The notes under the pieces are model-generated. The model was not told where the DNA came from, did no database searches, and worked only from the letters and a program-made list of their open reading frames with translations. Source: Alligator mississippiensis (Eukaryota > Chordata > Crocodylia > Alligatoridae). From it: a stretch of DNA of 64,000 nt. The stretch covers positions 236,432,719 through 236,496,718 of the forward strand of contig NC_081824.1 of NCBI RefSeq assembly GCF_030867095.1. The letters are read 5' to 3'. Shown piece after piece: positions 33,049-44,775 of the stretch (within the stretch, counting starts at the first letter, position 1; each line of letters starts with the position of its first letter). Position numbers and translations under genes: made by a program.

Positions 33049-34830
33049 ATAGATTCATAGATTCATAGATTCATAGATGTAGGGTTGGAAGGGACCTTGT
33101 AGATCTTCTAGTCCGACTCCCTGCCCTGGGCAGGAGAGAAAACTGGGCTCAAATGATCCCAGCTAGGAAAACATCAAGCCTCCTCTTAAAGACCCCCAAG
33201 GTAGGAGCCAGCACCACTTCCCTTGGAAGTTGGTTCCAGATCCTAGCCACCCTGACTGTGAAGTAGTGCCTTCGGATGTCTAGTCTAAACCTACTCTCTA
33301 ACAACTTATGGCCATTATTCCTTGTTACTCCAGGAGGCGCTTGGGGGAACAAGGTCTCTCCCAATCCCCGCTGGTCCCTGCTAGTAAGTTTATAGACAGC
33401 CACCAGGTCCCCCCTCAGCCTTCTCTTGAGAAGGGTGAACCGGTTAAGGTCCCATAGCCTCTCCTCGTAGGGTCTGCCCTGCTGTCCCCAGATCATGTGA
33501 GTGGCCCTCCTTTGGACCCTCTCAATGCTGTCCACATTCCTCCTGAAGTGCAGCACCCAGAACTGGATGCAGTACTCTAGCTGTGGCCTGACCAGTGTCG
33601 CATAGAGGGGGAGGATCACCTCTTTGGCCCTGCTTGAGATGCATCTGTGGATGCATAACAAGGTACGGTTAGCCCTACTGACTGTGTCCTTGCATTGTCA
33701 GCCCACGTTCATCTTGGAGTCAGTTATGACTCCAAGATCTCTTTCTGCCACCATGCTTTTGAGAAGGGAGTTCCCCAGCCTATAGGTATGCTGCTGGCTC
33801 CTACCACCTAAGTGCAGCACCCTGCACTTGTCAGTATTGAATCCCATCTTATTTTCATTTGCCCACCCCTGTAACCTGTCCAGGTCCCCCTGTAATCTGT
33901 CCTTCCCTTCTAGTGTGCCCACCTCACCCCAAATCTTGGTGTCATCTGCAAATTTAAACAGGGTGCTTTTCACCCCATCATCCAAGTCACTAATAAAGAA
34001 ATTGAACAGTGCAGGCCCAAGGACCGAGCCCTGGGGGACTCCACTGCCCACTTCCCTCCAAGTCAAATATGACCTGTCTACCACCACTCTCTGAGTATGA
34101 CCCCTCAGCCAATTTGCAATCCATCTGACTGTGTAGGCATCAATGCCACAGTTGGCTAGCTTTTTGATGAGAATGGGGTGGGAGACAGTGTCAAAGGCCT
34201 TCCTGAAGTCCAGAAAGACTACATCCACTGCAACACCTGCCTCCAATGATTTTGTGACCTGATCATAGAAGGCAATCAGGTTGGTCTGACAGGACCTGCC
34301 CCTAATGAAAACATGCTGGTTGCCCTTGAACATCATCCCTGCTGCTGGCCTATCACAGATGTGCTCTTTGATAACCTTCTCAAAGAGCTTCCCCAGGATT
34401 GAAGTAAGACTAAGGGGCCTATAGTTGCCCAGGTCTTTGCTCTTCCCTTTTTTAAAGATGGGGACCACATTGGCCTTCTTCCAGTTGTCCGGCACCTGGC
34501 CAGAGCACCATGAGTGCTCGTAAAGCCATGCCAGGGGCCCTGCGATAACCCTTGCCAATTCCCTCAACACCCTGGGGTGGAGAGCATCTGGACCTGCTGA
34601 TTTGAACGCATCCAGACCCTCCAGAAGTTCCCTAACTTGGTCCTCCCTGACCCTAGGCCTGGCGGAGTTTCTCCTGAGTCTGTCCTGAATCTTGGTAGGG
34701 GAGTCCCAGTCCCTGCACAAGAAAATGGAGGCAAGGAAATTGTTAAAGAGGTCTGCTTTCTCCTCTGGTGCAACCACCAGATTGCCAACCATATCCTGCA
34801 GGGGCCCCACATTACCTGGTTAAGTGTCTC
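33049..34830 (-). mobile_element. CR1 LINE, 5'-truncated, about 1.78 kb
   Basis: The 3' tail is three to four copies of the 9-bp attcatag-type CR1 terminal repeat (33049-33078). It then shows the typical 3' end, the C-terminal domain and the RT of ORF2. The 5' truncation is near 34810-34830. It is a different CR1 subfamily from the 16880 copy. Confidence 0.95.
33149..34810 (-). pseudogene. CR1 ORF2 reverse transcriptase, broken in two
   Basis: Two consecutive frames, 34810-33698 (370 codons: linker, VVPIFKKGKS, NYRPLSL, motif A FLDFRKAFDTV, GVPQGSVLGP, FADD) and 33661-33149 (170 codons: thumb and C-terminal domain with RPQLEYCIQFW). They are separated by stop/frame damage around 33662-33700. 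The catalytic aspartates of motifs A and C are intact, unlike the 629-codon copy. The endonuclease domain is absent. Confidence 0.92.
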
Positions 34831-34988
34831 CATATCAACTGTCCAGGCCATTGCAGGCAAAAATTTATGGAGAGGACATTCCATCTTTGCTACTTGCATG
34901 GGCGCAACATGGAAGGGGAAGTCACGGGTTATAAGCTCAACTCAATTGGTGTAAAGTGCCATGGGTCACCTTCATTTGTGGGAGGAAC
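34831..34988. other. Spacer between CR1 and MITE
   Basis: Short sequence of unknown origin, possibly part of the 5' leader of the LINE that follows. Confidence 0.4.
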
Positions 34989-35167
34989 CAGTGGTGACAT
35001 GTAGGGGGTGCATGGGGAAGAAACACTGCTAACCCTTCTGGGCATGCTGCTGGCATTTCCAGGTTGGTGTGATCAGCTGCATGGGACACCCCGCCTGCCC
35101 CCCCGGTTGCTGACTGGCCGCTGGGGAGCAAGTGGCCCCCTGACTCAGGGGGCACCAGTTGCCCATG
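34989..35167 (+). mobile_element. MITE of the CAGTGG...CCCATR family, second copy
   Basis: The 179-bp element has perfect 8-bp duplications ggaggaac at 34981-34988 and 35168-35175. It starts cagtggtgacatgtaggggg and ends ...ggcaccagttgcccatg. It shares the terminal blocks, the segment ttgctgactggccgctgggg and ccccctgactcaggggg with the copy at 21592-21867, but is about 100 bp shorter inside. Confidence 0.88.
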
Positions 35168-35319
35168 GGAGGAACCAATTGTGTTCCACTGGTTAGTTAC
35201 CACCCACCTTAAGCTGGGCAGCCCCCAGCCAGTAAGGTGCTGACCTGCCACGATCTATCTGCCTCATTTGTTGCATGGGTCTAGACTAAGTTGAAAAACA
35301 GGTGGCAAATCAAGTACCA

Positions 35320-38300
35320 GGCAGGCAACATGAAAAGAAACTTAAAACCTTCCAGCTTGGGAGCTAGAATGTCAGGACCATGTGGCCTGGCATGAATGAC
35401 AATTTACAGATGATGGACAATGTGCAGAAAACCACACTGATTGATCAAGAGGTGCAAAAACTTAACATTGACATTGCAGCCTTGCAGGAGACAAGATCAG
35501 CCAACTCAGGCTCCATTGGTGAAGTCAACTACACATTTTTTGGGAAGGCAGGAGTGTAGAAGATACTCGCCTACACAGCATCAGATTTGAAGTTTGCAAC
35601 AGGTTGGTCAAAATCATTGAGACCTCCACTGGAACATCAGATCGTATCATCCAACTCCGACTACAGTAAACTGACAGTTTGTTAATTAGCACCTATGCAC
35701 TAACTTTACAGGCAAGTTCAGGTGATAAAGATAACTTCTATGATGCTCTGCATCAAGTCATTGAGCGCCTACTATCAAAGGAGAGGCTTTTCCTCCTAGG
35801 GGACTTTAATGCTCGAGTAGGTGCAGATCACGACTTTTGGCCAACCTGCCTGTGTCTCATGGCATTGGGAAAATGAGTGAAAATGGCCAATGTCTTCTCA
35901 AACTCTGCACCTTAAACCACCTGCGTATCACTAACACCTACTTTGTAGGCAAAAACAGTAAAAAAGTATCATGGAGACACCCACAATTTGGCCACTGGCA
36001 TCAATTAGACTTCATGATCACTAGGAGGAAAGACTTGCCCAGTGTATTACATACCTGCACTTATCACAGTGCAGATTGACACAGACCACTCACATATTGT
36101 CAGTAAAGTGCAAGTGATACCAAAGAAGTTGCATAGAGCCCAGAATTAACAGCCAAGAGTCAGCCAAGAATTAACATATGCAGCACAAAGGTCCAAAGCA
36201 AGTGCCTCAACTTCCAAAGGACCTTTGTGCTAACTATTTCTACAAAAGCAACAACTGCAAATGCTGAAGGAACTTGTAGTGGACTAAGAGCAGTCATCCA
36301 GGAAACAGCTACAGAAGTATTTGGGAAAAAGAAATTGTCAAATAAAGACTGGTTTGAGGAATACTCAGAAGAGATGCTAGCACTTGCTGAAGCCAAGAAC
36401 ACAGTCTACTTGAAACAAAACCAGAATCCGACAGAAATTTCCAAGCCTAAGCTGAAGGATGCCAGGGCAATGGTACAGAAAACAGCCAGACAATGCTTAA
36501 GCAAGTACTGGACTGACTTATATTAAGAGATACAGTTTGCCTCTGACACAGGAAAACTGAGATTTATATATGATGGAATGAAGAAACCTCTTGGCCCAAA
36601 TGCCACTCAAGTCTTGAGATAGCAAAGTAAAAATCACTGACAGGAAGAAGCAGATGTCATGCTGGGTTGAACATTACTTAGAGCTTTACCCCCATGAAAC
36701 AGACATTTCAGAAGAGGCACTGGATCAACTTCCAATACTAAGTGTACTGGCACAGCTAGACAAAAAACCTACAGCTGAAAAACTTAGCAAAGCCATAGAC
36801 TCTCTAGCAAGTAGAAAAGCACCAGAGGAGGATGGAATCCCATCTGAGGTTCTCAAGTGTGGGAAGGGTATCCTGTTTCATCAACTCCTAGTGTGCTGCT
36901 GGAAGGAAAGTCAAGTACCCCAGGACATGCATGATACTAACATCATCACTCTCTACCAGAATCAGGGAGACAAGGGTGACTTCAACAACTATAGGGGCAT
37001 CTCTCTCCTCAGTGTCACAGGCAAGGCTTTTGCCAGAGTCATCTCAAAATGCTTGTAACAACTTGCTGCCCATGTCTACCCAGAATCACAGTGTGGATTC
37101 CGAGTAGGGAGATCACCAGTGGACATGATATTTTCCTTATGCCTACTGCAAGAAAAATACAGAGAACAAAATAAGCCACTGTACATAGCATTTGTTGACC
37201 TAATGAAAGCCTTTGACACTGTAGGCAGAACAGGTTTGTTCAAGGTTCTGGTAAAGATTGGATGCCCCCCAACATTACTCAGCATGATACGATTCTTTCA
37301 TGAAAACATGCAGTTCAGTCTGATGCATCAACCTCTGACAGGTTTGAGATGAAGAGTGGAATGAAGCAGAGTTGTGTTGTGGCACCCACACTCTTTGGGA
37401 TCTTCTTTTCTATGCTGTTGCATTACGCTTTTGATGGCTTGGAGGAAGACATACCTTCACACAAGATCAGATAGCAAACTCTACAATCTACCATGTCTAA
37501 AGGCCAAGATAAAAGTGAGGCACATACTTATTAGGGAGCTGCTTTTGGCTGAAGATGCTGTACTCACCACACATGAAGGCCAGTTACAAATACTCATGAA
37601 TTGCCTCTCCCATTCTTGCAGATGTTTGCTCTGACCATCAGCATCAAGAAGTCTGTGGTTCTAGAACAGGGTGTTCTTCAGTCATCATCTCTCAGCCTTG
37701 ACAATACACCCCTCAAAGCAGTGAACAAGTTCTTCTACCTTGGATACACAGTGAGCGATGGTCTATTACTGGATGAAGAGCTAAATGTGCGCATTGTAAA
37801 TGCTGCTACTACTTTCAATAAGCTCTTCAAAGAAGTTTGAAACAACACAAAACTCACAATCAAAACTAAGCTGCTTGTGTACAAAGCCTGTGGCGTCCTC
37901 ATGTATAGCAATGAGATGTGGTCAACACATGCATATAAAAAAAAGAACCTGAACAGCTTCGACCTAGGCTGCTTATGGCACATCCTTAACATCAAGTGGC
38001 AAGACAAAATCACCAACAGAGGTCATTGCCAGAACCAACCTGCCAACCATCACTGCACTACTCAAACAGCAGTGTCTGCTCTGGCTTGGCCTTCTTCACA
38101 GGATGGAAGATGGGCACATCCTGAAGGATATCCTGTATGCACAAATTACAGATGTGGAGAGAAGAGTAGTGTGCCTGAAACTGCACTTTGAAGATGTCTG
38201 TAAGCAGGATATGAAGGCTTTTGGAATTGATCCAAACTTTTGGGAGGCCTTAGAAGGAGACAAGACAAAGTGGTGCTCCCTTCTCAATCATGGAGTCCAA

Positions 38301-38480
38301 CATCATGATGAGAAATGGTCACTTGAATTACAACAGAAATGTGACCAAAGGAAACATCCTGTCAGCACAGTAGCCTCTAATGCCATGTACACCTGTAACC
38401 ATTGTGGCAGGACTTGCAAGTCTAACATTGGTCTTTACAGCCACAAGAGAAAATGCACCACTAGTCAGAAGAATAGCTGC
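35320..38480 (+). mobile_element. Non-CR1 LINE with AP-endonuclease, RT and C-terminal zinc finger (decayed)
   Basis: A single-ORF non-LTR retrotransposon, read in several frames on the plus strand. First comes an endonuclease: AALQETRSANSG (about 35470-35510), then LLGDFNARVGADHD (about 35795-35835), then VSWRHPQFGHWHQLDFM and YHSAD. Next is RT: DGIPSEVLKCGKG (about 36830), NNYRGISLLSVTGKAFARV (about 36986), FVDLMKAFDTV (about 37190), KQSCVVAPTLFG (about 37365) and LAEDAV in place of ADDA (about 37548). Last is a CCHC-type finger (CNHCGRTCKS...H..KC, about 38391-38453). There are at least six frame breaks, and the motif C aspartate is changed to AED. It resembles the 'craniofacial development protein 2-like' ORFs. 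The clade (RTE-related or other) is not settled. Confidence 0.88.
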
Positions 38481-38552
38481 AATATCCACCATCACTCGCT
38501 GATGAACAGGTGCCATATTTATTATATTAGTGGGAAGAAGTTTTCAACATAA
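35679..38552 (+). pseudogene. Decayed endonuclease-RT polyprotein of the non-CR1 LINE
   Basis: Open pieces lie at 35679-35876 and 35837-36079 (endonuclease), 36227-36526 (linker), 36654-37058, 37119-37352 and 37374-37634 (RT), 37601-37840, and 37877-38191 then 38103-38552 (C-terminal domain and zinc finger). Adjacent pieces overlap or abut in different frames, so small indels rather than stops dominate. The order and spacing match a nearly full-length element, so it was inserted long and then decayed in place. It cannot encode an active enzyme. Confidence 0.85.
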
Positions 38553-38559
38553 ATTTCAT

Positions 38560-40024
38560 TTAATTTTAGTCAACTTTTATTATAATAATTTTAATTATAT
38601 TTATAGTACCTGGCTTTGATGCAGAAGATTTACTTTAATTTAGACCTTTCTTGGAGGAGAGAAAATAAAGCTTCTTAGATACTGGAAAATATAATAGTTA
38701 GGTTGCACACCCATACCAGTTTAGGTGTAATGTAATTTATTACTGTTTTCTGCCACTTTCCCCAGAGTCCTGGGCAGACTTGCACAGCCCTTGGTAACAT
38801 CTGTGCTGTTGTCAAAAAGCTAGTTTGGGTTGGTTTATGCATACTGCCATTGCAGCTTTGGACTATAGGGTAGATATAGCCATTGCCACGGTATTTTCCA
38901 GTTTTCCTGGGTAACAGCAGTTCAGCAAAGAACTTAATTTGTGGCTCAGGAAATGTTTTTATGTTTGTTCTTAAATGGAAGGATTGTTTTATCCTTACTT
39001 GTAATCAAAGCCAGAGGATTATAACTGTGACCTTTGATTGTAACTGTGACTGTTCCAAGAAAACTGTCCAGTGCTTTGGGATCAGGGATCTAGTGGATAT
39101 AGGACTGGGCTGGGGCACGGGAGACATGCTTTATTGTTAGTTCTCCCTGCAGACTTTCTGTATGACTTAAAATTACTTGTTCTACACTGGACCTTGATAA
39201 AGTGGGATTAATATTGCTTTGCCTCACAGGCCTTGCTGATAAAGCAAATTTAAAATGACATCAATATTTCTTTGTGTTTCATCTCTTCAGTGGACTAGAA
39301 TGCTGTGTAAAAGAGTGGTTTATTTTGTGGCCTTGGGCTGATACAATTGCTGTCAGCTACTGTAACAGTCATTTTGTGGGGAGCATTTTTTAAAAGCTTT
39401 GAAAGTCCTGCAAATACAATTCCTTTAAAACACTCTTTACTATTAGGTTTCACATGGCATGTTTGCAATGCATTTCTGTTTACAGGGTTTTTGTGTCTTG
39501 GAAACAGCCCAAGAACTATTTAGATGTGATAGTTGCTATGGTAATTACTTTTCTTGTAAGCTAAGTAATGACTTGCAGCTCCTGCAGTTTGCTGTTGTGT
39601 AGGCTGGATTAAACACTGAGAATCCTTCTTCCTTTAATAAATTGTTCATAAACGTCAGAATTTCCTTTATTTTTTCTCATATTAAATTTTAATGTAACTA
39701 ATTTCTTGAACTCCTGCCACAGAACACCTGCCAGAAAATAAAAGCAGCATATAAAGAGGAAGGCTGGTCTCATAGCTTTGAAATAGAGTCCAGAAGGCCT
39801 GGTTTCAGCTTTCAGTTCTGCCGCTGACTCCCTGTCTGATCTTGGGCAAGTCAAATGGGGTCAAATTTTTAAAGGTGTTTAGGTACCTATATTGAAGGTA
39901 GGTAAATTTTGTGAGATTTTTCAGAAACAATTTAGGCCACTAAATTCCATTGTTTTTCTATAGGGCATAAAAGCATTGACAATTGTGGGAAGGAATTGTA
40001 TTGAATGCAAACTCTGCCACTTTC
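38560..40024. other. Intergenic; MIR fragments
   Basis: MIR-like SINE pieces lie on the plus strand at about 39085-39260 (gtatgacttaaaattacttg, ttgcctcacaggccttgctg) and 39780-39855 (tctgccgctgactccctgtc, tgatcttgggcaagtcaa). No gene was found. Confidence 0.5.
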
Positions 40025-41215
40025 CTAGGCTGGGGACAGAAATTACACATAAAGTGGTATAAGTGATCAGTAACCAGTTCAAATCTGTAACAAAACAGAA
40101 GTTCAGTGCACATAAACCACTTTAAAAATGGCTGAAACCAGTTTAAGATAAATCTGGATGGACACAGGCTAAGTACAGATAGTCAAAAAGCCTGAGACTG
40201 AATCGATTCAATATAGGCAGCTTCCTTTAAACTGCCTAGGTTGAACCAATAACCAACTGAACTGACATTCAGTTTTCAATTGGGAAAGGCATGGGAAGGC
40301 CTGCTCTGACCCAGGCCAGTAGGTGGAGGGTGCTAGAGCACATCTCCCAGCCTGCTGGCCCTTGTCAGCACAGCCAAGTGTCCCCAATCCCCTGCTGTCC
40401 CTCCCCAGGGATTTAAGGAGCCCCCTATTTGGGTGCTGCCCCACCTTGGGGGAGCCTCCTCCTTCAAGGGTTTTCCCCCAGCTTGGATTCCCCAGCCTAA
40501 GCAGCCTTAGGGAGCTGAGCCCCTCCCCCTTCCGAGCTGCTGATTGCTTTAGAGTCCAGGGGCGGGCAATTATTTTGGGTGGAGGGCCGCTTACTGAGTT
40601 TTGGCAAGCCATTGAGGGCCGCATGACAAGCAGCCAGGGGCAGATAATTATTCATTTTCTTAATTTTGGGGGGCCCCACAGGCTGGATAGAATGGCTTGG
40701 CAGGCTGCATCTGGCCCCCGGGCTGCATTTTGCCCACCTCTGGTTTAGACCCTGTACAGGAGGGAGGGAGAAGCAGTCCTCCTGGCTGGGTGCCTGCCCG
40801 TGCAGCCCAGCATGGGGGCATCTGGGAGCCTCCATCTTGGGGGGCTTCCCCCCACCCCAACCCAGGGTTCCAGCAGCCCTGGGGAGCTGAGGGGAATTCT
40901 TCCCCTCCCCAACCCCAGCCCCTTGAATTTGAACCCCTGCTGGAGCAAGCAGCATAGCCCAGGGCTAGAAAGCATGTTGGGATGCTGGGGGACTGTGAGT
41001 TAACTTGAACTAGGAAGGGGTCTGGGACAAAAGTTCCATAAATCAGTTTGACCTAAATCAGTTAAGTCTGATACTACATCCAAACCAGATCTATCTTAAA
41101 CTGGTTTGACCATTTTGAAAATGGTTTATGTGCACTGAACTTCTGTTCCATTACAGGTTCAAACCAGTTTCTGATCACTTAAACTGGTTTATGTGTAACT
41201 TCTGTCCCTAGCCAA
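40025..41215. mobile_element. DNA transposon with long terminal inverted repeats, about 1.19 kb
   Basis: The left arm at about 40025-40180 (gggacagaaattacacataa, cagaagttcagtgcacataa, gaaaccagtttaagataaat) is repeated inverted at about 41045-41215 (atctatcttaaactggtttg, ttatgtgcactgaacttctg, atgtgtaacttctgtcccta). The arms are about 160 bp. The interior is G+C rich, non-coding, and contains a nested hAT element (40556-40742). The exact ends and target duplication are unresolved. Confidence 0.8.
40556..40742. mobile_element. hAT MITE nested in the 40025-41215 element
   Basis: It has ends ccaggggcgggcaattattt and ...gcattttgcccacctctgg. The flanks tttagagt and tttagacc agree at 6 of 8. It is the inverted counterpart of 26901-27075 (gagggccgcatgacaagcag, ggctgcatctggcccccggg). 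Confidence 0.8.
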
Positions 41216-43153
41216 GTTGTTAGTTGCTTTGTTTATCCCTATGGATCTTTATGTCCCCACATTTTGCTTCTCTGAGCAGCATCTCCTTCCCTTGTCCCTC
41301 TCCTGTCTATTTAAAACCATTTATTTCTGAAGTCCAATCATAATATCTGACGAAATAGGCTGTTATCAATGAAAGCTCATGCTTCTTTGAGCCAGTTAGT
41401 GCCACCCTGCCCTACCTTTTGCATAACATGCCAGGAAACACTGAACTCAAACAGTTCCTGTCTGAAGAACAGCAGAATACAGAAGGGGAAGAAAAGGAGG
41501 GAGGTTGTTTGTAGAAACCACAGGACGAAATTGTGCCTTAGAGGCCAGAAAGGGTATATTTACCTTTGTTTGACAGATACAATATATATTTTTTTATATT
41601 GCATACACTTATCTGCACAAAAAATATTTACTAAGGACTAATATATGCACAGGATTTGTTCCACTGCAGCTATGTAAGTTAGGAGTGGGAGATTTTTCCC
41701 CATGTATTTTTAAGCAGTAGATTATGTACTATAAATTCACTTATAACAATTTAATGGTCCTTTATACCTGTAGCAAGCAGCTTTCCATTTAAATAAATGT
41801 GAAGGTGCTTGCAAGCTCAGTCAGGGTGTTTGCACTCTTGGGACAAAGATCTGCAGCAGGCTGTGCGCACAGACTGCATGCACGTGATCATGCAGCTGTA
41901 ACTCCAGGGCGGAAAGCTCCAGGGGAAAGACAGGGGGAGACTAGCTGGGGAGAGGGGAGCTGAAGCTGTGCTGAGAAGGGCTGCTACTAGGACAGTTGCT
42001 TCTGAGAGGACAACTGGCAGAGGAATTGTTGCTAAGCGAGCTGCTACTGAGGGCAGAGGAGCCACCAGCTAATAAGTACCCAGGATCGCATGGTATCCTT
42101 TACTGAAGGCGCAGGGGTTGTGCAGATGGGTTCCCCTCCCAACTCTTAAGATCCCTGGGTGCAGGGAGTCACTTGGGGGTGGAAATCAAAGACAGGGGTT
42201 GCTAGAGGAGGTTTTCAGGAAAAGCTGAAGAAAGCAGCAGGGAATCATGGCTTTGTGGGAGCTCCAGCAGAGCTCAATAAAGTACAGCTGAGAAGGGGCA
42301 CTCCAAGTGCCAAACACAGAGGAGCTGCCTTGGGGAAGTGTCTGGGAAATGGTGTGATTTATTGCAGGCATCCAGGAAAGACTGGAAAAGGGAAGAAACC
42401 CTGGTCTCCGGAGCAGCCACACCTGAGGTCCTGACAGGCACCCCCATCTTCTGCCCAGATTGCCACCCCTTCTCTGAGGCAGAGCGAGCACCACTCCCCG
42501 GGGTGCCACTGCAGCCACTCTACAGTGGGCTACTTTGCTGCAGGCAGAATGATTTTGTGGAGACCTGGCTGATTAAGTTTATATACCTGTTATAAGTTGA
42601 TAATAAAATCGTTTTTGCTATATGATAAGTATTTGCTTTATCTGCTGGTATAGATTATTATTGAGCTCATTGAAAATATTTTCTTTGTTATTTATGGGAT
42701 GTTGAATTTGTGAATCTCTCAGTTATTATTGTAAATAATACATTATTGTAAATAGTTATTTAGTGTGTGGTCTGGTGCGGGGAGGACCACAGGAGAGCAC
42801 TCCAGTGGGTGGTGGCTCCCAGCCTGTAGGTAGAGTGGGAGTAGACCAAGACCTATTGGCACCCCGGGATCCCAAAAATGTGGACATGGCTGTGGGTAGC
42901 GCTGCTGCCAGGGTTACATAACTACATGTTTGCTATTGGGGTCATATTGCTTAAGCTTTATTGGTATAGTTAAAGCATTATAACTTGCTTAAGTGGTAAC
43001 GGCCTTAGAGAAGGTTGCTCAAGTGTATTTCCTGTCACTGCAATATCTGAGAAACAGAGAAATCCCAGATAAGGCAACATGAACGTTCAGACAAACCACA
43101 GTCCAGGGGTGGGTGTCCCTGACTTGGGGTTACCTTGTTATCTTTTGTGAGGG
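41216..43153. other. Intergenic, possible older LTR material
   Basis: A MITE half-copy lies at about 41342-41425 (gaaagctcatgcttctttga, gccaccctgccctacc). About 42055-42920 has LTR-like features (a taataaaatcg signal at 42600, then ttggcaccccgggatccc at about 42857) but no protein or duplicate to support it. No gene was found. Confidence 0.4.
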
Positions 43154-43605
43154 TGTAACAGGTTCCCCTTTAATGCCCATTATAAGAAAGAAAGGGAAGG
43201 GCCCTTTAAGAGAGAGCAAGCAGACTGGGATACAAGGGAAGGTCCTGTCAGTGTGGGGTGGAAGTGCTTTAGCAATGAGGAAGAACAGAACTCCTGCTGG
43301 AGGAGGTCAGGAAAGCTAACAGTGGCAAGTTGTCAGAATGGGTAAAAAATGTTAAAGGACATCACAGAGAGGAAGACCAGCCCTAAAACCTTGCACCAGG
43401 TGATTCTGAAGGCTCTCAGCTGTGAGAGGCTGTATACCTGGCCACCTATGCTTTTTCCCCACAGCAACTCACCCCGTGACCGAACACCACAGTGTGCCAA
43501 GTGAACAAGATGGGGGAACCTGGGAGTGAGAGGAGGACCTGCTCGGTACAGCGACTGCAATGCCAGCACCACATCCAGAGAAGAGGGCAGCAGTGGGCAG
43601 TCACA
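43154..43605 (+). mobile_element. Probable 5' LTR of a Ty3/gypsy element
   Basis: The 452-bp block runs from tgtaacaggttcccctttaa to ...gggcagtcaca, giving TGTAAC...GTCACA ends. It is followed two bases later by a primer-binding-site-like tggtgcattgtccagga and then by gag-like coding sequence. I did not find the matching 3' LTR in the window, so the limits rest on the ends, the PBS position and the downstream gag. Confidence 0.5.
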
Positions 43606-43607
43606 TC

Positions 43608-43625
43608 TGGTGCATTGTCCAGGAG
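43608..43625 (+). promoter_or_regulatory. Putative tRNA primer-binding site
   Basis: The sequence starts tggtgcattgtccagg, immediately after the proposed LTR end, as expected for minus-strand priming of an LTR retrotransposon. The matching tRNA was not determined. Confidence 0.4.
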
Positions 43626-43669
43626 AGCAGCAGTTGGTAAGAGACTGCTGGGTCTATAAAGCATGGAAT

Positions 43670-44775
43670 AGTTAGTATGCCTTCTGGCATGGCAGCAAGC
43701 AGATGCTGCAGAGCAGCAGAGGGCTGTCTGAGAGCAAGCCCAAAGGACCTTAGACTTCCTTATGCAAGTAGTTCAAGGTCTACAAGGCAAGATGGAAGAA
43801 CAGGAAGGCAACAAATGCACACAGGCATTACCCCAGTTAGACCTCTTATGACAATAACAGCAATAGATATGATGAACATGCCAAGAAAGAAGCAAAAGAG
43901 GGCAAAGAAGTCCCTCCTGGAAATAGTGGCAGGGATATATCCCAAAAAATGACAAAGGAAGATAATTTGGAAGACTTCCTTGAGGTATTTAAGAGGACAG
44001 ACATAGCAGGCCAATGTAGCTGCAAAACATGGGTTCTTAGACTGGGGACCTTACTGGTTGGAGAGGCTCTGGCTGTTCACTGCACATGCCTAGAGAAGCA
44101 AGACTATGAGCATGTGAAACAGGCAATCATAAGTCATCTTGAGAAGAAACCTAGCAACTGATGTTCCACAAGAGGAAAACAGGCATGTCACAGCAACCAG
44201 AACACTTAGCACAGCTGCCAAGAGATGCTGTTGTAATAAGCCTAGGACCAGCTGGAGAGAATTCAGCCCCAGGCTCCAGCTAGAAGTAGTCAGGAGGTAG
44301 TTTGAGACATCCCTCAGGAATACAGGAAGAGGGCCTTACCCATACTGGGCCTTGTAAGCCAAGAATAGTCAGTAAGAAGCTGTCTGGGCAAAGACTGCCA
44401 TGCTGTGTTCTGATCTACTTGCAACCCCTCACCTAGTTCTGACTTCACTTCTGGACCTTAGTTTCTGATGTTGGCTCTTTAACCCTGACTCTTGTTCTTG
44501 ACTTGGGTTCCTGACTCCAGCTCCTCAATCCTGATCCCATCTTCCAGTCCCTGCCCTTGCCATATATATGACCTACCTTGAGATCCCACACCCTGGTTGC
44601 TTGCAGCTGCCCAGAAGTGGTTGCAACCAGACAAGGCTGTTGGAGGAAATAGTAGGGCTGATGGTGATGGAACAGTTCATATAGGACCTGGACCTCTGCA
44701 CCAGAGGGCAGGTGTGACAGCAGCACCTCAAGATGCTAAAAAGAGCTATAGAATCAGTGGAAGATGACATTTGCC
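43670..44775 (+). pseudogene. Gypsy gag with SCAN-like domain, decayed
   Basis: Pieces in order on the plus strand: LMQVVQGLQGKMEEQEG (about 43763), then MTKEDNLEDFLEVFKR (43949) running to EHVKQAIISHLEKK with a stop at 44160, then KWLQP (44615) and, after a frame shift, EEIVGLMVMEQF (about 44645-44685) and LKMLKRAIESVEDD. This is the layout of the Gmr1-like gypsy capsid from which the vertebrate SCAN domain is thought to derive. About 370 bp between the two halves (roughly 44220-44610) looks inserted. Several stops and shifts make it nonfunctional. Confidence 0.72.

Noticed and set aside
40323..40955. Overlapping ORFs of 138-152 codons on both strands
   Set aside because: They cover the G+C-rich interior and a nested hAT of an inverted-repeat element. 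Open frames on both strands are expected by composition.
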